Positions 11,272-23,232 of a stretch of 64,000 bases of DNA are shown piece after piece (the stretch's first letter is position 1; every line of letters begins with the position of its first letter). A program made the position numbers and the translations under genes. Source of the stretch: Cyclina sinensis (lineage: Eukaryota > Mollusca > Bivalvia > Venerida > Veneridae); NCBI GenBank assembly GCA_012932295.1, contig JAAONU010000001.1:27318550-27382549 (forward strand), written 5' to 3'. The notes under the pieces are model-generated. The model had not been told where the DNA came from. It saw nothing but the letters and a program-made list of their open reading frames with translations, and ran no database searches.

Positions 11272-11371
11272 NNNNNNNNNNNNNNNNNNNNNNNNNNNNN
11301 NNNNNNNNNNNNNNNNNNNNNNNNNNNNNNNNNNNNNNNNNNNNNNNNNNNNNNNNNNNNNNNNNNNNNNN
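11272..11371. other. Assembly gap (100 N)
   Basis: Exactly one hundred N, the usual placeholder for a gap of unknown size. It lies downstream of an eroded repeat array and within the likely span of the mahogunin-type gene. Confidence 1.
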
Positions 11372-12109
11372 TAATCGCACGGGTCCTTTTTTGTCATCTG
11401 TACTAACTAACTGTAAAATATGACATATTCATCAGACAAAGGCAATCATTAACAAACTTTAGAAATTTGTTTTTAATTTTAAATGTATTAAAACGTGATA
11501 AAAACACTTAACTGTGTAACAGTTTGTCCATAATCACAAATGTATTTCCATAATTACATCCATTATCCTTAATTTCTAAAGATTAAACAGATATTTCCGC
11601 TATCATGTTACTGAAGTTGTATTCTTCATGCAAATCACTTTAAACAGGTCGTATTTCAGAAGAGTTCAGTTACATCGAACAATCAAAGCACAGACAGTAC
11701 TGTCAATAGCGAAAGTTAAAATGTGTGAAGATTGTTCTTTGTTACTGCACTAATGTGATAAGAATCATATCAATTCCTTTAATTGCTTTTTAGATATTCT
11801 CTAGAAAAGCATAATTTCAACATAAAAGTAATGGAGATAATCCAAAACTGAACCAAGGTAGAGTCATTGTTCGGACTAGTGTGACCATTGTATAAGATAA
11901 AACTCAATCCCTCAAGTATTTTCTGAGTTGTGACGTACAGATGTGACGGGAGACACCGTGGTCATTTGGGACTATAATAAGAGCATCCCCTGCGGTGCCA
12001 ATGCTCGTATGTTATAGGCAACGATTTAATAAAATTAATTTCAAGAGTGTTATTGTGCTATTTAATAAATGCTGTTATGCACCTTACTTAAGATGAATAA
12101 CTTGGTGAT
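11372..12109. other. Spacer with no recognised gene
   Basis: No frame with coding character and no strong repeat. A locally GC-richer patch ('gagacaccgtggtcatttgg', 11949-11968) precedes the next repeat and may be its margin. Confidence 0.4.
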
Positions 12110-12690
12110 TGTGAATGTTCAAGTTATTAGTATTTATACAAAAGTTTAATCATTTCTATGTGAAAAAGGGGCATAACTCTAGAAGCACTGATAACTTAGT
12201 AATGTCTCTTGTGGTACAGACGTGCCTTGTCCCCAGTAGCAAGTATGTTGACCCCAGTAGCAAGTATGCCAAGAATGAGTCCAATATTTTTGATAGTTTT
12301 CAAAGTTTTCTATATCAATAACAAATTTCAACAAAAATTTCAAGTTGAAATGGGACAGAACACTTAAACAGCTTTCAGAGTAATGCTCCTTGTCTTCCAA
12401 CTGTGTTCTGTCATAATAAGCAAGTATTCCAAGTTTCATATTGATACCTTTGATAGATTTGAAATCATTTCTCTTAATAACAAATTTTGACACAAATTGT
12501 AAGTTAAAAAGGAGCTTTAATCCAAAAAAATATTTCAGAATAATGCCCATTGTCTTACAACTGCACCTTTTCATTATAAGCAAGTATTCCAAGTTTAGTG
12601 GTGATACCTTTAAGTGTTTCAGTAACGGGCTACTTCAAAGCTTTTGCACGTCAACGAAGACGACCTAGCAATCATAATAGTAACTAAATT
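12110..12690. repeat. Degenerate tandem repeat, period about 159 bp
   Basis: Three units share 'aagtatgccaag' or 'aagtattccaagttt' (near 12262, 12421, 12580), 'tgatacctttgatag' and 'tcaataacaaatttcaaca' or 'aataacaaattttgacac'. A short internal duplication, 'gaccccagtagcaagtatg', is near 12250. The block ends with 'gacgaagacgacctagcaat'. Confidence 0.65.
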
Positions 12691-12730
12691 AGTTAGGGAA
12701 ACTGCTGTGTATAATCAAGACATGGTTTGT

Positions 12731-14596
12731 TTAAAGGTCATGTGACACGAATTTTTGACCTCGAAATTTTAATATGAGCTAAAACTATATATCTAACTAT
12801 GACAGTTTTAAAAAATTCCGCAGGTAATTTTCATCTTAAAGATGTTTATATAGCAAATTAAAATCCATATTTTACGCACTTGGTCGCGCGCACCTGTCAC
12901 GAGCGAAACCGGAAGTGACGCACATTTATCTCTTTCCACTTGACACAGCTGCCTGGATTGTTAACAAAATCTTTAAAATTATGATGGAAAGTGAAAATGT
13001 AGACTGAATGTAGTAAAAAAACAAATTTGAACAGGTCAAGCTAACATCATGAATACACATTGAAGATTTTTTAAAATAAATAATTTGAAAGTTTGATGGA
13101 ATTACGAAGGCAATGAGCAATATTATATAGAGGCTAGTTTAATTAGGGTTTTAGAATTAGAAGATACATCAGTGAAAATATCTAGAGATATTTTTCAAGT
13201 AACTGATCGAAAAAGATTTTGAACATGCTTATTTTTATCCGATGCAGTTTTTTGGAAGTCTTGATTAACTAACTCCAATCGAGAGATTTTTTTCCATAAA
13301 AAACATTATCTTTACAGTGATGTGTTGCTTATTTGTCTGTGGTATATTTTGCCTGAGGTACGTGTAAGTAATCTTTGACTAGATCTATGACTTTTTCATT
13401 ATAACTGCCTACTTTTTTTTGCTTATTCATTCAACATTAAAAAAAAGAAAATAATGATCATAGAACAAATAATATGAAGAAGCTATAAAAACCATGTCAA
13501 AATCTTAACACAAACACATTGTTTTTGTTTTAATTTGTTCACATTTAGAAGTCGAATGATTTTTATTTTCATCACAAATAGATCCATTACATTTAATTAT
13601 CTAATTAAAATATGTATCGCATGGAAGCTTCTTTACTAAAAATCATGCAGACATGTTAATTGGAACAAGCTATTACATAATGTTTTCACAAGTTTGACTA
13701 ATCAAAAGTAATTCAATCAATTTGTAAGATCACTTGCCATAAAATTTTGCTATTTGTCTCATCTTTATCATTGATTGGGCCATAAAAAGTTAATTGCTTT
13801 GTTTTGACAGCTATGCAGAATATACAAGGGTCCCATTTGGGCAGGTTTATTTGCATAAATCCCACAGTATAAGGCGTGATATATGGATCTTTGACATTTC
13901 ATTGGATATTGATTTATAAGCAGACACAAATTTCTACTTGATGGACATGCCATATTATTATTTTTCAAACAATATCCCAACGTGAAATTACACTGTAGTG
14001 TGAATTTCCATTACACATTAGATCACCTAAATTCACTTTACTACACTTAAATGAAAAAGAATTTGTTTATGACGTAAACATCAAGGTAGGAATGGTTACG
14101 CAGCATGTTAAAACGTGAAGGAGATAGTTTTATATAAAACCACAATATGGAGGAAATTGGAATATTTATTAATATTTATAAAGGTAAAATTACAAACCGT
14201 TCTCCCGGCACAAAGTTTGAATTTACTTATAAAAATCGAGAAGTGATCACATTGTTTTATTTAATTTACAATTTATAGCGTATTATTTTTATAAGTGTGC
14301 CTTTATTTTGTTTCTTGCACTTGTGGTTTAGTGTTATTTTTTCATTTAAAAACGGATATGTTATGAGCAGTGTAATTCTGCACTTCTGCCTGGGACAGTA
14401 GGGATAAATCTACGTCACAGCCAAAAATTGCAGCGGAAACTACCGATGTCGAAACGGAAATAGCCGATCATCAAAAACACGTTTTTTCTTATCAAAAGCA
14501 ATATTTTCATAATTTGGCAATTAAGCCATTTTAATCAGTACATTATGATTATTTTGAATAGACAAAGTTGCTATAGTCGTGTCACATGACCTTTAA
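12731..14596. mobile_element. Non-autonomous DNA transposon with perfect 20-bp inverted termini
   Basis: The left end TTAAAGGTCATGTGACACGA (12731-12750) and right end TCGTGTCACATGACCTTTAA (14577-14596) are exact reverse complements. The 1866-bp body is AT-rich with no transposase. If TTAA is the target duplication the termini would start AGGTCATG; because TTAA is palindromic this cannot be separated from the inverted repeat here. Small CpG-bearing patches lie just inside each end (12884-12925 and 14395-14470). The superfamily is unassigned. Confidence 0.75.
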
Positions 14597-14599
14597 TGG

Positions 14600-14939
14600 A
14601 AGCCTCAAATACTTTTTGTGATTGGCATAAACACAATATATTCCGTTCTTTAACACATGAGTTATCGCCATAAATACAGATAGTTTATTATATAGCAAGG
14701 GTATGTTTTTTTGGGGTCAAGATTCAGGAAAACAGATAATTATATTGACATTGATAATTTAATCAACATTCAAACTAAAAACAAGGATGTAAAAATATTT
14801 TAAGCACATTTATTAGACGAAAATATTTGAGTTATTCTGATTGATTTGACAACAAAACAACAAAAAAGTATTATCAACAGAGTCAAAAGCGTGATTGATT
14901 GTTCGTGTACGTTTTTTGTGTTTACGTTATCTCATTACA
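14600..14939. other. Spacer with no recognised gene
   Basis: AT-rich; no repeat or coding frame noted. Confidence 0.4.
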
Positions 14940-14940
14940 C

Positions 14941-15101
14941 GCATTCGGAATACCTCGCCGATTAGCAAATGGCCGAGAAGTTGCGATTGCAATGCGTAGT
15001 AAATTTTATGAATGATATTCGCATTCAGAATACCTCGCCGATTAGCAAATGGCCGAGAAGTTACGACTGCAATGCTTAGTAAATTTTATGAATGAAACTT
15101 T
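14941..15101. repeat. 80-bp tandem duplication
   Basis: 'gcattcggaatacctcgccg' at 14941 repeats as 'gcattcagaatacctcgccg' at 15021. Both are followed by 'attagcaaatggccgagaag' and 'agtaaattttatgaatga', and differ at only a few bases. Confidence 0.9.
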
Positions 15102-16535
15102 TGCGGATGAGTACTAAAATTTATAACGTGTTAGTTTTACAGTTTGATTTGCCAAAAAATTGAAATTATACCGCATGCTTTCAAAATCAACAGAATTCTG
15201 CAATATCAAAGCACTTTTATCAAAATTTCAATGAAAACTGATACAACCTGTGGTACTATTTTTCAACGCGAATGTATGGATAAGAGGCGGTCATGTGATT
15301 GTAACTAGAAAATCTGGCGTGCAGCTGTAGAAGCTTTCTCTTCTAAAAACTAGTACACTGACAATATTTGTCAGTTTCAGTCTCTTTGCCAAGAAATACC
15401 TATAAATAATGCAGAACTTGCAGTCAGACATTATAGTAACAATGACAGCTTTCAAATGAACTTTATTGTTTTTAAAAAACAGAAGAACTATCACTTTTCA
15501 AAACTGAACCTCTATAACAAGATTTCATAGAGATGAATACAATTTGTTATTAAGGAGTCAACACAAATCACTCTTTCTCTGTTAGTAACGATCATGTTTG
15601 TCGTTGTCGCCAGTACAGACCGGAATCAGCACTGATCAGCATTGTTTGATTGTTTGATATTCAATCATAAACATTCATTTAGTTCCACTGTAAATAATAA
15701 ACGAGTTTGTCGAAACTGAACAATTGACAAGTCATTTCTTTAGAAAGTTAGCAGGAAAATGACTAAAACTGTAGACTGGCAGACTTTTTAGCCTATTTTT
15801 TTTACCGATCCTTTGATAATGGTTTGTATATTGCATAAAGTTTTTAAAAAAAACACACACACACAACAACAACAAAAATAATAACTTCCATTTGTAAGTG
15901 GGAAAACTTGCCATATCAGTTTTATCCTTCCACTAGTATACAAAGTAACTGTTGTCTAAGAGTTTTAACTAATTATTCAAAACGTTTACAGCAAGTGATG
16001 AAATACAAAACTAGCATTTCTTCTCTATAAAAATAAAGGCCTAAACTTTTCCACACGTTTACGTCAAAAATAGAATATTTCGTCATGATGTGAATCTACT
16101 CTTGCTTGAATACCTATATTTTTGCAGTGGCCTTCATTATTGATATTTTCCAATATCGAACAATTAAATTTTGCAATATATAGAAGAAAACAGATATTGT
16201 TTAATAAGATATGTCCTAACATAGCATTCATTCTCGGTCCCAAAACAGTCGTTACAGAAAACAAAAACCAGTGTAATTCATCACGCTTGTTGAACCGTTC
16301 TGAAATAACACAAATTGTTTTCTGTCATCTACAAGCACTCAACTTCATGTCCACACTAGCAAGGGACAACTAATCCTGGAATCTGACATTGCTCTAGCAC
16401 CGTATTCAAATATAATGACGACTCAGCCTGTCGTTTTCCTATCCACTATTTTTAAACAGTTTTTACATTAAAGCTTGTCTGCAATATAAGAAAACCCGCG
16501 ACCCCGCCAAGCGAAAAGTCGAGAATTAACAAGTT
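15102..16535. other. Spacer with no recognised gene
   Basis: AT-rich with a short CA/CAA microsatellite (15847-15875). The opposed frames near 16064-16373 overlap and match nothing I know. Confidence 0.4.
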
Positions 16536-16764
16536 AAAATGGCGGGGGCGCGGAGCGAAAACACGCTAATTAGCGGGGGCGCGGGGCGAAAAGTCGAGAT
16601 TTAATTGTAAAACGGCGGGGTCGCAAAGCGAAATATTTGTTGTTATAGGGCGCTAATTAGCGTGCTGTTGTCCGCACCCCCGCCAAATTATTCTTAAAAA
16701 CCTCGACTTTTTGCTCAGCGCCCCCGCTAATTAGCGTGTTTTCGCTCCGCGCCCCCGCCGTTTT
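16536..16764. repeat. GC-rich 63-bp inverted repeat with TAATTA palindromes
   Basis: The left arm 16536-16598 pairs with the right arm 16702-16764 with only a handful of mismatches, across a loop of about 103 bp. Arms contain 'ggcgggggcgcggagcgaaa' and 'cgctaattagcggggg'; the loop carries a third 'gcgctaattagcg'. A weaker copy ('accccgccaagcgaaaagtc') starts at 16501. It stands out sharply from the AT-rich surroundings, so it may be a hairpin element or a structured regulatory block about 280 bp upstream of the exon at 17041. Confidence 0.85.
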
Positions 16765-17040
16765 TTGTAGTTAAAATCTCGTCTCGTATTTGTTTTCAAA
16801 GGTAATAAAGTAATAAATACGTAAAGATACTCTTTAAAATTCATCTTCAATTTATCTTTTTATATATATCTATACATTTTGTTTATTTATAATTACAACA
16901 TTACGTTTATGTTACCCACTGTAGAGATTAAAATTGTCTACTATTGTACGAAATTATTTATCACGAAATTAAAATCAGTCTGAAAAAAAAATCGCACCAA
17001 GAAACCGATTAAACCAGGACCTTTGTTTTTACTTGTACAG

Positions 17041-17236
17041 TTATAGATATCATCAAGATGTTTAACATTAAACCGATGAAGAAAGAGATTTCAGCGTTAC
17101 GAGCAGTCTGGAAGCGTGGGATGCGCCGAGTACACGAAGATATAGGTATAGAAATATATAGAACAAGACCGTCATATGACGTTGACTCATCTACGAAACA
17201 GTTTACAGCCGCTACAACAACTGCTATCTCACATAG
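17041..17236 (+). CDS. Orphan exon, unknown protein
   Basis: The acceptor is 'ctttgtttttacttgtacag' and the donor 'acatag|gtatca'. The frame stays open through the exon and encodes about 65 residues, with an optional ATG at 17058. The peptide is basic (KPMKKEISALRAVWKRGMRR) then polar (DSSTKQFTAATTTAISHR), as in a cytoplasmic tail. Frames in the other two phases are interrupted. I do not recognise the family. It could be an internal exon or a first coding exon. The sequence immediately after the donor is duplicated at 25.1 kb, but the exon is not. Confidence 0.45.
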
Positions 17237-17839
17237 GTATCACCAATCAATTTATTTCTCAATGATGCATCTTTAAAAAAGTGTTAACAGCTGGAGTAAT
17301 AATCTTAGATAAAATGGTGCTTGAAAAATGCTGTTATTCTAGTATTTCTTACGGCAATACAATTATGAAAATAAATGGAACAAGCTGCCGTCAACAGTAT
17401 AAGTTGACATTAATGTTTAACAGTTTTTCCCTAGATACAGCTTACATCTACCTGCTTTCTTGTTCCATATTTTTTTTATTTTTACTTACTTTACAAATTA
17501 TTATAAGACGAACATTGAAAGGGATACGTTATTAAAACAACAAACATATCTTGAGCTTTAAATTTGCCTTCACGCTTTTACTTTTTATGATTTATTGATA
17601 CATAATATTAGACTACTGTGAACATACTGTCAAGGTCAAGCTTTAAAGTATATCAAAGCATTTACAATCATTTTAATTAAGACAGCTATCGACTTGTTTT
17701 AAAGCTGAAGGTTCAAGGCGTACAAGTTACATAAATTCGGTATGTTACTGTAAGTCTCAAATGTTCTGTTCAGCTATTTTATTATCTTAATAAAATCACT
17801 TCAAACACACGAACCCTCTGCAGTGGAGAATTCTATAAT

Positions 17840-17945
17840 TTATTGATATTCAATTTCATTTGCCAAATCTTCTTTCTTTTTCATGATACGAATCAATACG
17901 AATAAGTCTAATTTTGTTCCTTTCCAACTTCCTTTTAAATCTACG
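17840..17945 (-). CDS. Candidate terminal exon, unknown protein
   Basis: On the minus strand an acceptor 'gtatttgcag' is followed by a 106-nt exon: one base, 34 codons and TAA. The peptide contains VDLKGSWKGTKLDLF and ends KKKEDLANEIEYQ. In the segmental copy (stop at 28549-28551) the last codons read EDLANEIAYQ, and three of the four codon differences are silent. The copy-B version has an extra base just upstream and further disruptions, so it looks like a pseudogene. Family not recognised. Confidence 0.4.
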
Positions 17946-18372
17946 CTGCAAATACAAATTTACAACTTATAAACAATATTTTAAACAATATAATAAATCA
18001 GATTTCTACTTAAACCCATTCTAAATTATCATTCCTTAAAATTATACAAATTTTATTGCCCGTGCAATAAGAAAATTTGATATAACTCAATTTTATCACC
18101 CATGTTACATTCCCATAGGCCGACCAGTAAGTATTCTTTACTGTTACTAGCAAAATACAGATTTTTACTGTCACCACTGTTGCTTAATTAAAATTTACAG
18201 ATTTCGCGAATCTGGAATCCAAGAGTTTATTTCTATTTTTATAACGAAAGTGACCGCCCTGCGCAGGCGTACTTTTCGTGTTATAAACATCCGCTTGCAT
18301 CAAACGACAAAGTTTTGTGATGGAAAAGTTTTCAGATTTACTAAAAACATTTTTGTTTCGGTATAATAAAAT

Positions 18373-18805
18373 AAATATAATATGGATTTGAGTGGGACAG
18401 TACATGTTGTCAACCTTTGGAGAAATAAGCCGAGGGTAACAGTATTCTCCTCAGGTTAACAATATCAATAGTAAGATACTACGTCATCGCGCACCTGTTT
18501 TATGCTCTCTCACGGTTAGACCTGAAAACAGGTTAGTTTTTTTCTGAATGCAAGCTGAAAAAAAACTTTCACCCGTTTTCAGACCTAAACTAGCATTTCT
18601 TTACGTAAAGTACATCAGCAAATCTTCGGTGCACAACATTATTTTTTGCAACTCTACAGATTTTTTATTGAAAAAGACTATTTTACCTTTCAAGCGACGG
18701 GTTGTTGACAAAAAATGGTCCGCGAGAAAGCATAAAACAGGTGCGCGATGACGTAGTATCCTACCATGGAATATCTACTGTCCCACTCAAAGCCATATGA
18801 TATTT
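18373..18805. mobile_element. Foldback/MITE-like element with a nested hairpin
   Basis: Termini TTTGAGTGGGACAGTA (18387-18402) and TACTGTCCCACTCAAA (18776-18791) are exact inverses, with imperfect pairing extending outside them ('atatgg' arms). Inner arms of about 40 bp are also inverse: 'gatactacgtcatcgcgcac' (18475-18494) pairs with 'gtgcgcgatgacgtagtatc' (18741-18760). The left arm alone holds about 60 extra bases (18403-18468) that form their own hairpin ('tgtcaaccttt.ggaga' with 'tctcctcaggttaaca'). The 67-codon frame inside is not a gene. Confidence 0.75.
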
Positions 18806-19150
18806 ATATAATACAACTTATGATAAATTTACTGCATTGAAATGAATGCAGTCGGTGGTAAATATTGAACATCTTTATCTTAATGTATGTTTTTTTAAAG
18901 TTGATAAGTCATGATTCCGTCGGTTTTACAGATATCGCTACCATGATTAAGATAAGTATATTACTGCTTGCTTACATACGGATTTGTTTGTTTATCTTTT
19001 GTTTTGATTGAAAATCCATATTACAAAGTATTAAAATATTACGGGTATAGTTGAGACAACAGAAGCACAATACTTCCTGTTTCAATCAAGAACAGATCAC
19101 GAAGAAAAAGCTTTCTCCATACTAGGAATGTCTTCTCTGGTCAGCGTTAA

Positions 19151-19495
19151 AATGACCTTTGCCTACTCTGATGTTAGTATGTGGTAGAATCCAAATTCAA
19201 TAATTCATACGGGTTTACCTTTTTGAAAAGTGTTTCATCCCACTAACTGACTCATATCCGTTCATTAACTGATTTATTCAAACACTCGCTGCCTGATTCA
19301 CGAAAATTAAAAATCAATGAATCAGAGAAATGCTCAGCAATCGATGATACATAATGTATATTTTTTGAAATAAGTATCTCATTCAAACATTTGAAATTCA
19401 TGACTTCTTTGAAACCGCAGCTACTGTAGTGTTGTAAATATTAACTAAATCTCATTTGAGTTTTAAAGACACAAGTTATTAAGTCCATAACTTAC
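19151..19495. other. Spacer with no recognised gene
   Basis: No coding frame or repeat noted. Confidence 0.35.
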
Positions 19496-19550
19496 CTCTT
19501 TCCAGCCGTCAGTGAATTGAGAGTGTTTGTACCACAGAGAAGTATGATGA
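19496..19550 (-). CDS. Weak candidate exon
   Basis: On the minus strand an excellent donor 'gaaagag|gtaagttatgg' follows an open stretch encoding HHTSLWYKHSQFTDGWKE. The upstream acceptor ('gttaaaag') is poor and a stop lies just beyond it. It may also be a non-coding exon or chance. No family recognised. Confidence 0.22.
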
Positions 19551-19895
19551 CTTTTAACGTTTTATCATGTTTTTCTATCCATTAAGACACACATACAGCT
19601 TATGATATTAACTCGGAGCACTTTTGCCTTTTTGATCATTGTGATATACACAAAACAAAGATAGTACAGGTATCCTCACATCAAAGTTTAAGCTTTATCT
19701 AATATCAAAGGAACTTGATTTAATTCTTTCAGTACGTGTCATATTGCAAAACCACAATCTAAAAGAAAAGAAGAAGAAAAAACCAATTTAGTTTTTCGGT
19801 TTTTCTTGAAAATAATACAGGAACGTGCAACTTTTTAACCAACATTGCTGAAGAAAGAAACATATTCTAAAATAATGTTCTAGTTCTGTTTTTGT

Positions 19896-19955
19896 GTGTG
19901 AAAAAAACAACAACAACAAAAACAAACAAACAAACAAACACATTTTGTTGTTGTT
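19896..19955. repeat. CAA/CAAA microsatellite
   Basis: 'aacaacaacaacaaaaacaa' is followed by 'acaaacaaacaaacaaac' and then 'ttgttgttgtt', which gives a small inverted pairing. Confidence 0.85.
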
Positions 19956-21060
19956 ATTTTTAAGAACGTGTAAGATTTCACCTTAAGCACATACCTACTG
20001 TAGAGCGCTCATATCTTTTTTAAGTCTTGACTAATAAGTAATAACGTATGAAGCTACAAGAGAAATTCAAACATGACTGACTGAGATACTGTCTGAGTTC
20101 TTAATTCTGCTAGACTGTTTTTGTTATTTTAGTAGTGTGGGTATTTTTTACCAAAGAATACAAATAGCGAGAACAACATTGCATCAGAAAAACATTGATA
20201 CGAACTTAAGCACTTAATTTTTTTTCTTCTGAAAAATCTTCTCACTACATGAACAAACCAAGTATTTTATCAAATCAATATTAATTGAAGAAATATATGA
20301 ATCTTTATCAACGGTGTTAATAGACAAACGTCAACCGTTTACGTTAAAGGTGCAAAAGCCTATTGTGGCTTATCAGTAAATCATTTATTTCGTAACAATA
20401 GCAAATGACGTAGTAAGATCACGTTAGCACTTTCAAAATATCATTCATTCATTCTTTTTATTTTTATACACGTTTTTAAAGTAACATCTCGGTAACTGGC
20501 TTATCAGCCCATCATGTACATACCAATACTTGAGTTTCCGATTCTTTCTAAAGATGTACATCTCAACATTAATTAAACCAGAGAGAGAAAATCTTATAAT
20601 CAGAATATGCACTACTGTTTGGATCTGTTATTGCAATTGTTTAACAACTTGATTTGCAATTACAACAAGAATAGCAGAAATAAGTATGATAAGGTTGAAC
20701 TTTGGTTCTACAATATTCAAGTTGTGTCACGTAGGTAATAATATATACCTTTACATACAGTAAAATATATACTGTAAAAGTAACACCAAATATCTGATAT
20801 TATGTCAATATCTGCAAATCGAAACTGTACAAATCTGAAAAAATATCTAAAAATACTTTGGAATGATATGCGAAATTGCATTGTCTTCATATCTTCTTTG
20901 TGGAATTTGACAGACATAACGTAAGCGTTTTTGTTTTGCGGAACATTGATCAGTCTGCACAAACGTTCAAGATCATCTATGATGAGTGTTTCTTTCAGAT
21001 TTAGAATGTCGGAACTAAAAGCTGATTATATTACATGTATTTACTAGATAAGGTTACAAC
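19956..21060. other. Spacer with no recognised gene
   Basis: AT-rich. The minus-strand 81-codon frame at 20717-20962 lacks any feature I can interpret. Confidence 0.4.
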
Positions 21061-21064
21061 ATTT

Positions 21065-21285
21065 ATTCTCAAGCTGTGTGCTGGGGGACAATAAAAGCTT
21101 CGGTTCCTGTGAATCTGTTTTATTAACTGAATTTTGATTTTGTTTATTTCATGCATGCCTTCAAGGCATTGATTCTAAAGTTGAGTGCAGTGAGGCAATA
21201 AAAGCTTCGATGTAATGTTATCGGGTCCTGAAAATCTGTTATATTCCCTGAAAACTTTGTTAATTTCATGCTTTAGTTTTGAAGT
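21065..21285. repeat. Diverged tandem duplication, period about 107 bp
   Basis: 'ataaaagcttcg' occurs at 21091 and 21198; each is followed by 'cctg.gaaaatctgtt' or 'cctgtgaatctgtt' and 'ttatttcatgc' or 'ttaatttcatgc'. Confidence 0.65.
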
Positions 21286-21762
21286 CACATTTAGGTATAT
21301 CTTGCATACGCTGCAAAACAGCTGGCTAAGCCATGCTTTTCAAGTGCTATACTTTCTACCCTGCGAAATAGAAAAATTAACACGCTGTTAGGTCCTGCCA
21401 ATAAGTGCACAGGGGTTGATTATAGTTGCAACTTTTCATTTCTCCATCTGAATGTTTAGAAAGATAATTTAATAGTAGTGCTTAGGGCCCAATCTTTGAA
21501 TGTTCTTTAAAGTAGATGTAGCCTCTGATTTGTTTAGTGTGACTTTTGTCCTTTATATTGATTTTTTTCGATTAAATTCTATTGACAATTCGCGAGTGCT
21601 GTAATAGATAAAAACTCCATCTACTTGTAGCCCCAAATCTTTTTCGGTGTATCTTGTATTTGTTTCTCATTCCCCTAAACCCCCAAATGCATATTTGAAT
21701 TTAGTGCTGGACAATTTAGCCATTGAATATCCTTGATGCTACAGCTACATGTATCATCTGTT

Positions 21763-22520
21763 ATTTTATGCCTACCAATGAAATATAGGGAAATATCAGT
21801 GGGATAAAAGTGATAATCCACTGTTTTGAATCAGTGAAATTACCATTTTGATAATCCACTGTTTGTGCCGGAACTACTTTTCCCCACCACGTAAATACAA
21901 GAGAATCCGCTGTATTTAAGACAGTGACAGCGAGTGAAATTTATTTACCTTGTTAAATCCAGTTATAATATTGAATTCCTGAGCCTAACTAGTTGTGAAC
22001 AATGATGAAATTCGCCATACATTATTTAAAATGTCTGATTTGTTTACATAACTCACATGGACAATATCCAATATGGCCGACTTTCAATTCAATTGATTGA
22101 ATATTACTCGGTATTAATCCGCTTTTATAATTAAAGTATGTATGGCTAAAATTCAATAAATATTGATAAACTGTGTAGAGAAAAATAAATGTTATTTGAT
22201 GAAAGTGTATTCAGTTTATTTCAGCAGAAGTGAAGTTATCATATGTATTGGAGATTGTCTGCACTTTTTTTGTGCGGAGTAACGGTTTGACCAAAGTACG
22301 CATTAACTGATTTGGGGCTCACCATGGGGAATTTATTGAAGACCCTGAGTAAAAATGTCATAAAATACCCATTTGTGACGTGTTGGCATAAAATAAAAAG
22401 AAAATTTGTTTGTTTTTTGGTGGAAGATGGGAATTTATAATTTAAAATATCACATATGGTGTTCACTCGATGAAATAAATTCTCATCTTCCACAAAAACA
22501 AACAAATATCCTCTATATCT
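21763..22520. repeat. Dispersed repeat, copy 1 (partner at 54790)
   Basis: The first about 470 bp match 54790-55275 in the same orientation with roughly ten differences including one small indel. The last about 85 bp ('atatcacatatggtgttcac' onward) match 55320-55402. Between these blocks copy 1 holds about 200 bp (22239-22445) that are entirely different from copy 2. Its 3' section forms a hairpin: 'tggtggaagatgggaattta' pairs with 'aaattctcatcttccac'. No coding capacity. Confidence 0.85.
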
Positions 22521-22636
22521 TCTTTAGAAAGAATTCATTGTCTGTGTATTTTAGCTGCATTTTGTTCGCATCAATGATAAGCTTGAGTGCAGCGTTTAGT
22601 AAATACACGTTGTACAGAAATATACAGGCCATCACA

Positions 22637-22852
22637 CCATGCAATTACTAACTGAGCGTTACACCATGCAATCACTAACTGAGCATTACCCCGTGCAATC
22701 ACTAACTGAGCATTACCCCATGCAATCACTAACTGAGCATTACCCCATGCAATCACTAACTGAGCATTACACCATGCAATCACTAACTGAGCATTACACC
22801 ATTCAATCACTAACTGAGCATTACACTATGCAATCACTAACTCAGCGTTCAT
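22637..22852. repeat. 27-bp minisatellite, about 8 copies
   Basis: The unit 'catgcaatcactaactgagc' plus 'attacac' repeats with few changes. Because the period is a multiple of three, both strands stay open (MQSLTEHYT on +, NAQLVIAWC on -). I regard these frames as by-products. Confidence 0.92.
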
Positions 22853-22964
22853 ATTTGTAGAAATGTTTAGAGGAACGTAAAACCGCTTGTAAAGAAGAGG
22901 ACTCGTTCAGAAAAAATACAATTATTTCATTTTGACGCGGGAAGTCCGGTCTGTCGTTTCAGAT

Positions 22965-22989
22965 GGAGAGAGAGAGAGAGAGAGAGAGG
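22965..22989. repeat. GA microsatellite
   Basis: An uninterrupted GA run of about twelve repeats. Confidence 0.95.
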
Positions 22990-23232
22990 AATGGAAAAAA
23001 ACTATTGGAAGACACATTGAGCATTATGGACATTTTGTAGAATGGAGTATAGAAAAATATCTAAAGAGGAAGTCAAATAAGTCGCAAATTTAGTGACAGC
23101 CTTACCCCGCTGGCTCTGTCGCGGGAGCTTTTTTTATCAATTTCAGATCGGATATTGGTAATAGGGGCTTTATATCACCGCCTTATTCCAAATTCGGCTA
23201 AGTTGATAATGAATTTCTAACTTTAACTGTAG

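Larger units (their letters stand above)
17237..19150. repeat. Segmental duplication, copy A
   Basis: Long collinear, diverged similarity to 25098-29135. Anchors include 'atcaccaatcaa.ttatttc', 'aaaataaatggaacaagctg', 'agatacagcttaca', 'caatttcatttgcca', 'attatacaaatt.tattgcc' and 'acaatacttcctgttt'. The copies differ mainly by insertions: this one carries the foldback element at 18373-18805 and lacks the minisatellite and the 1.65-kb insert found in copy B. Confidence 0.75.

Noticed and set aside
22571..22860. Repeat peptides on both strands of the 27-bp minisatellite
   Set aside because: Both strands are open only because the period is a multiple of three; no start context or splice sites.
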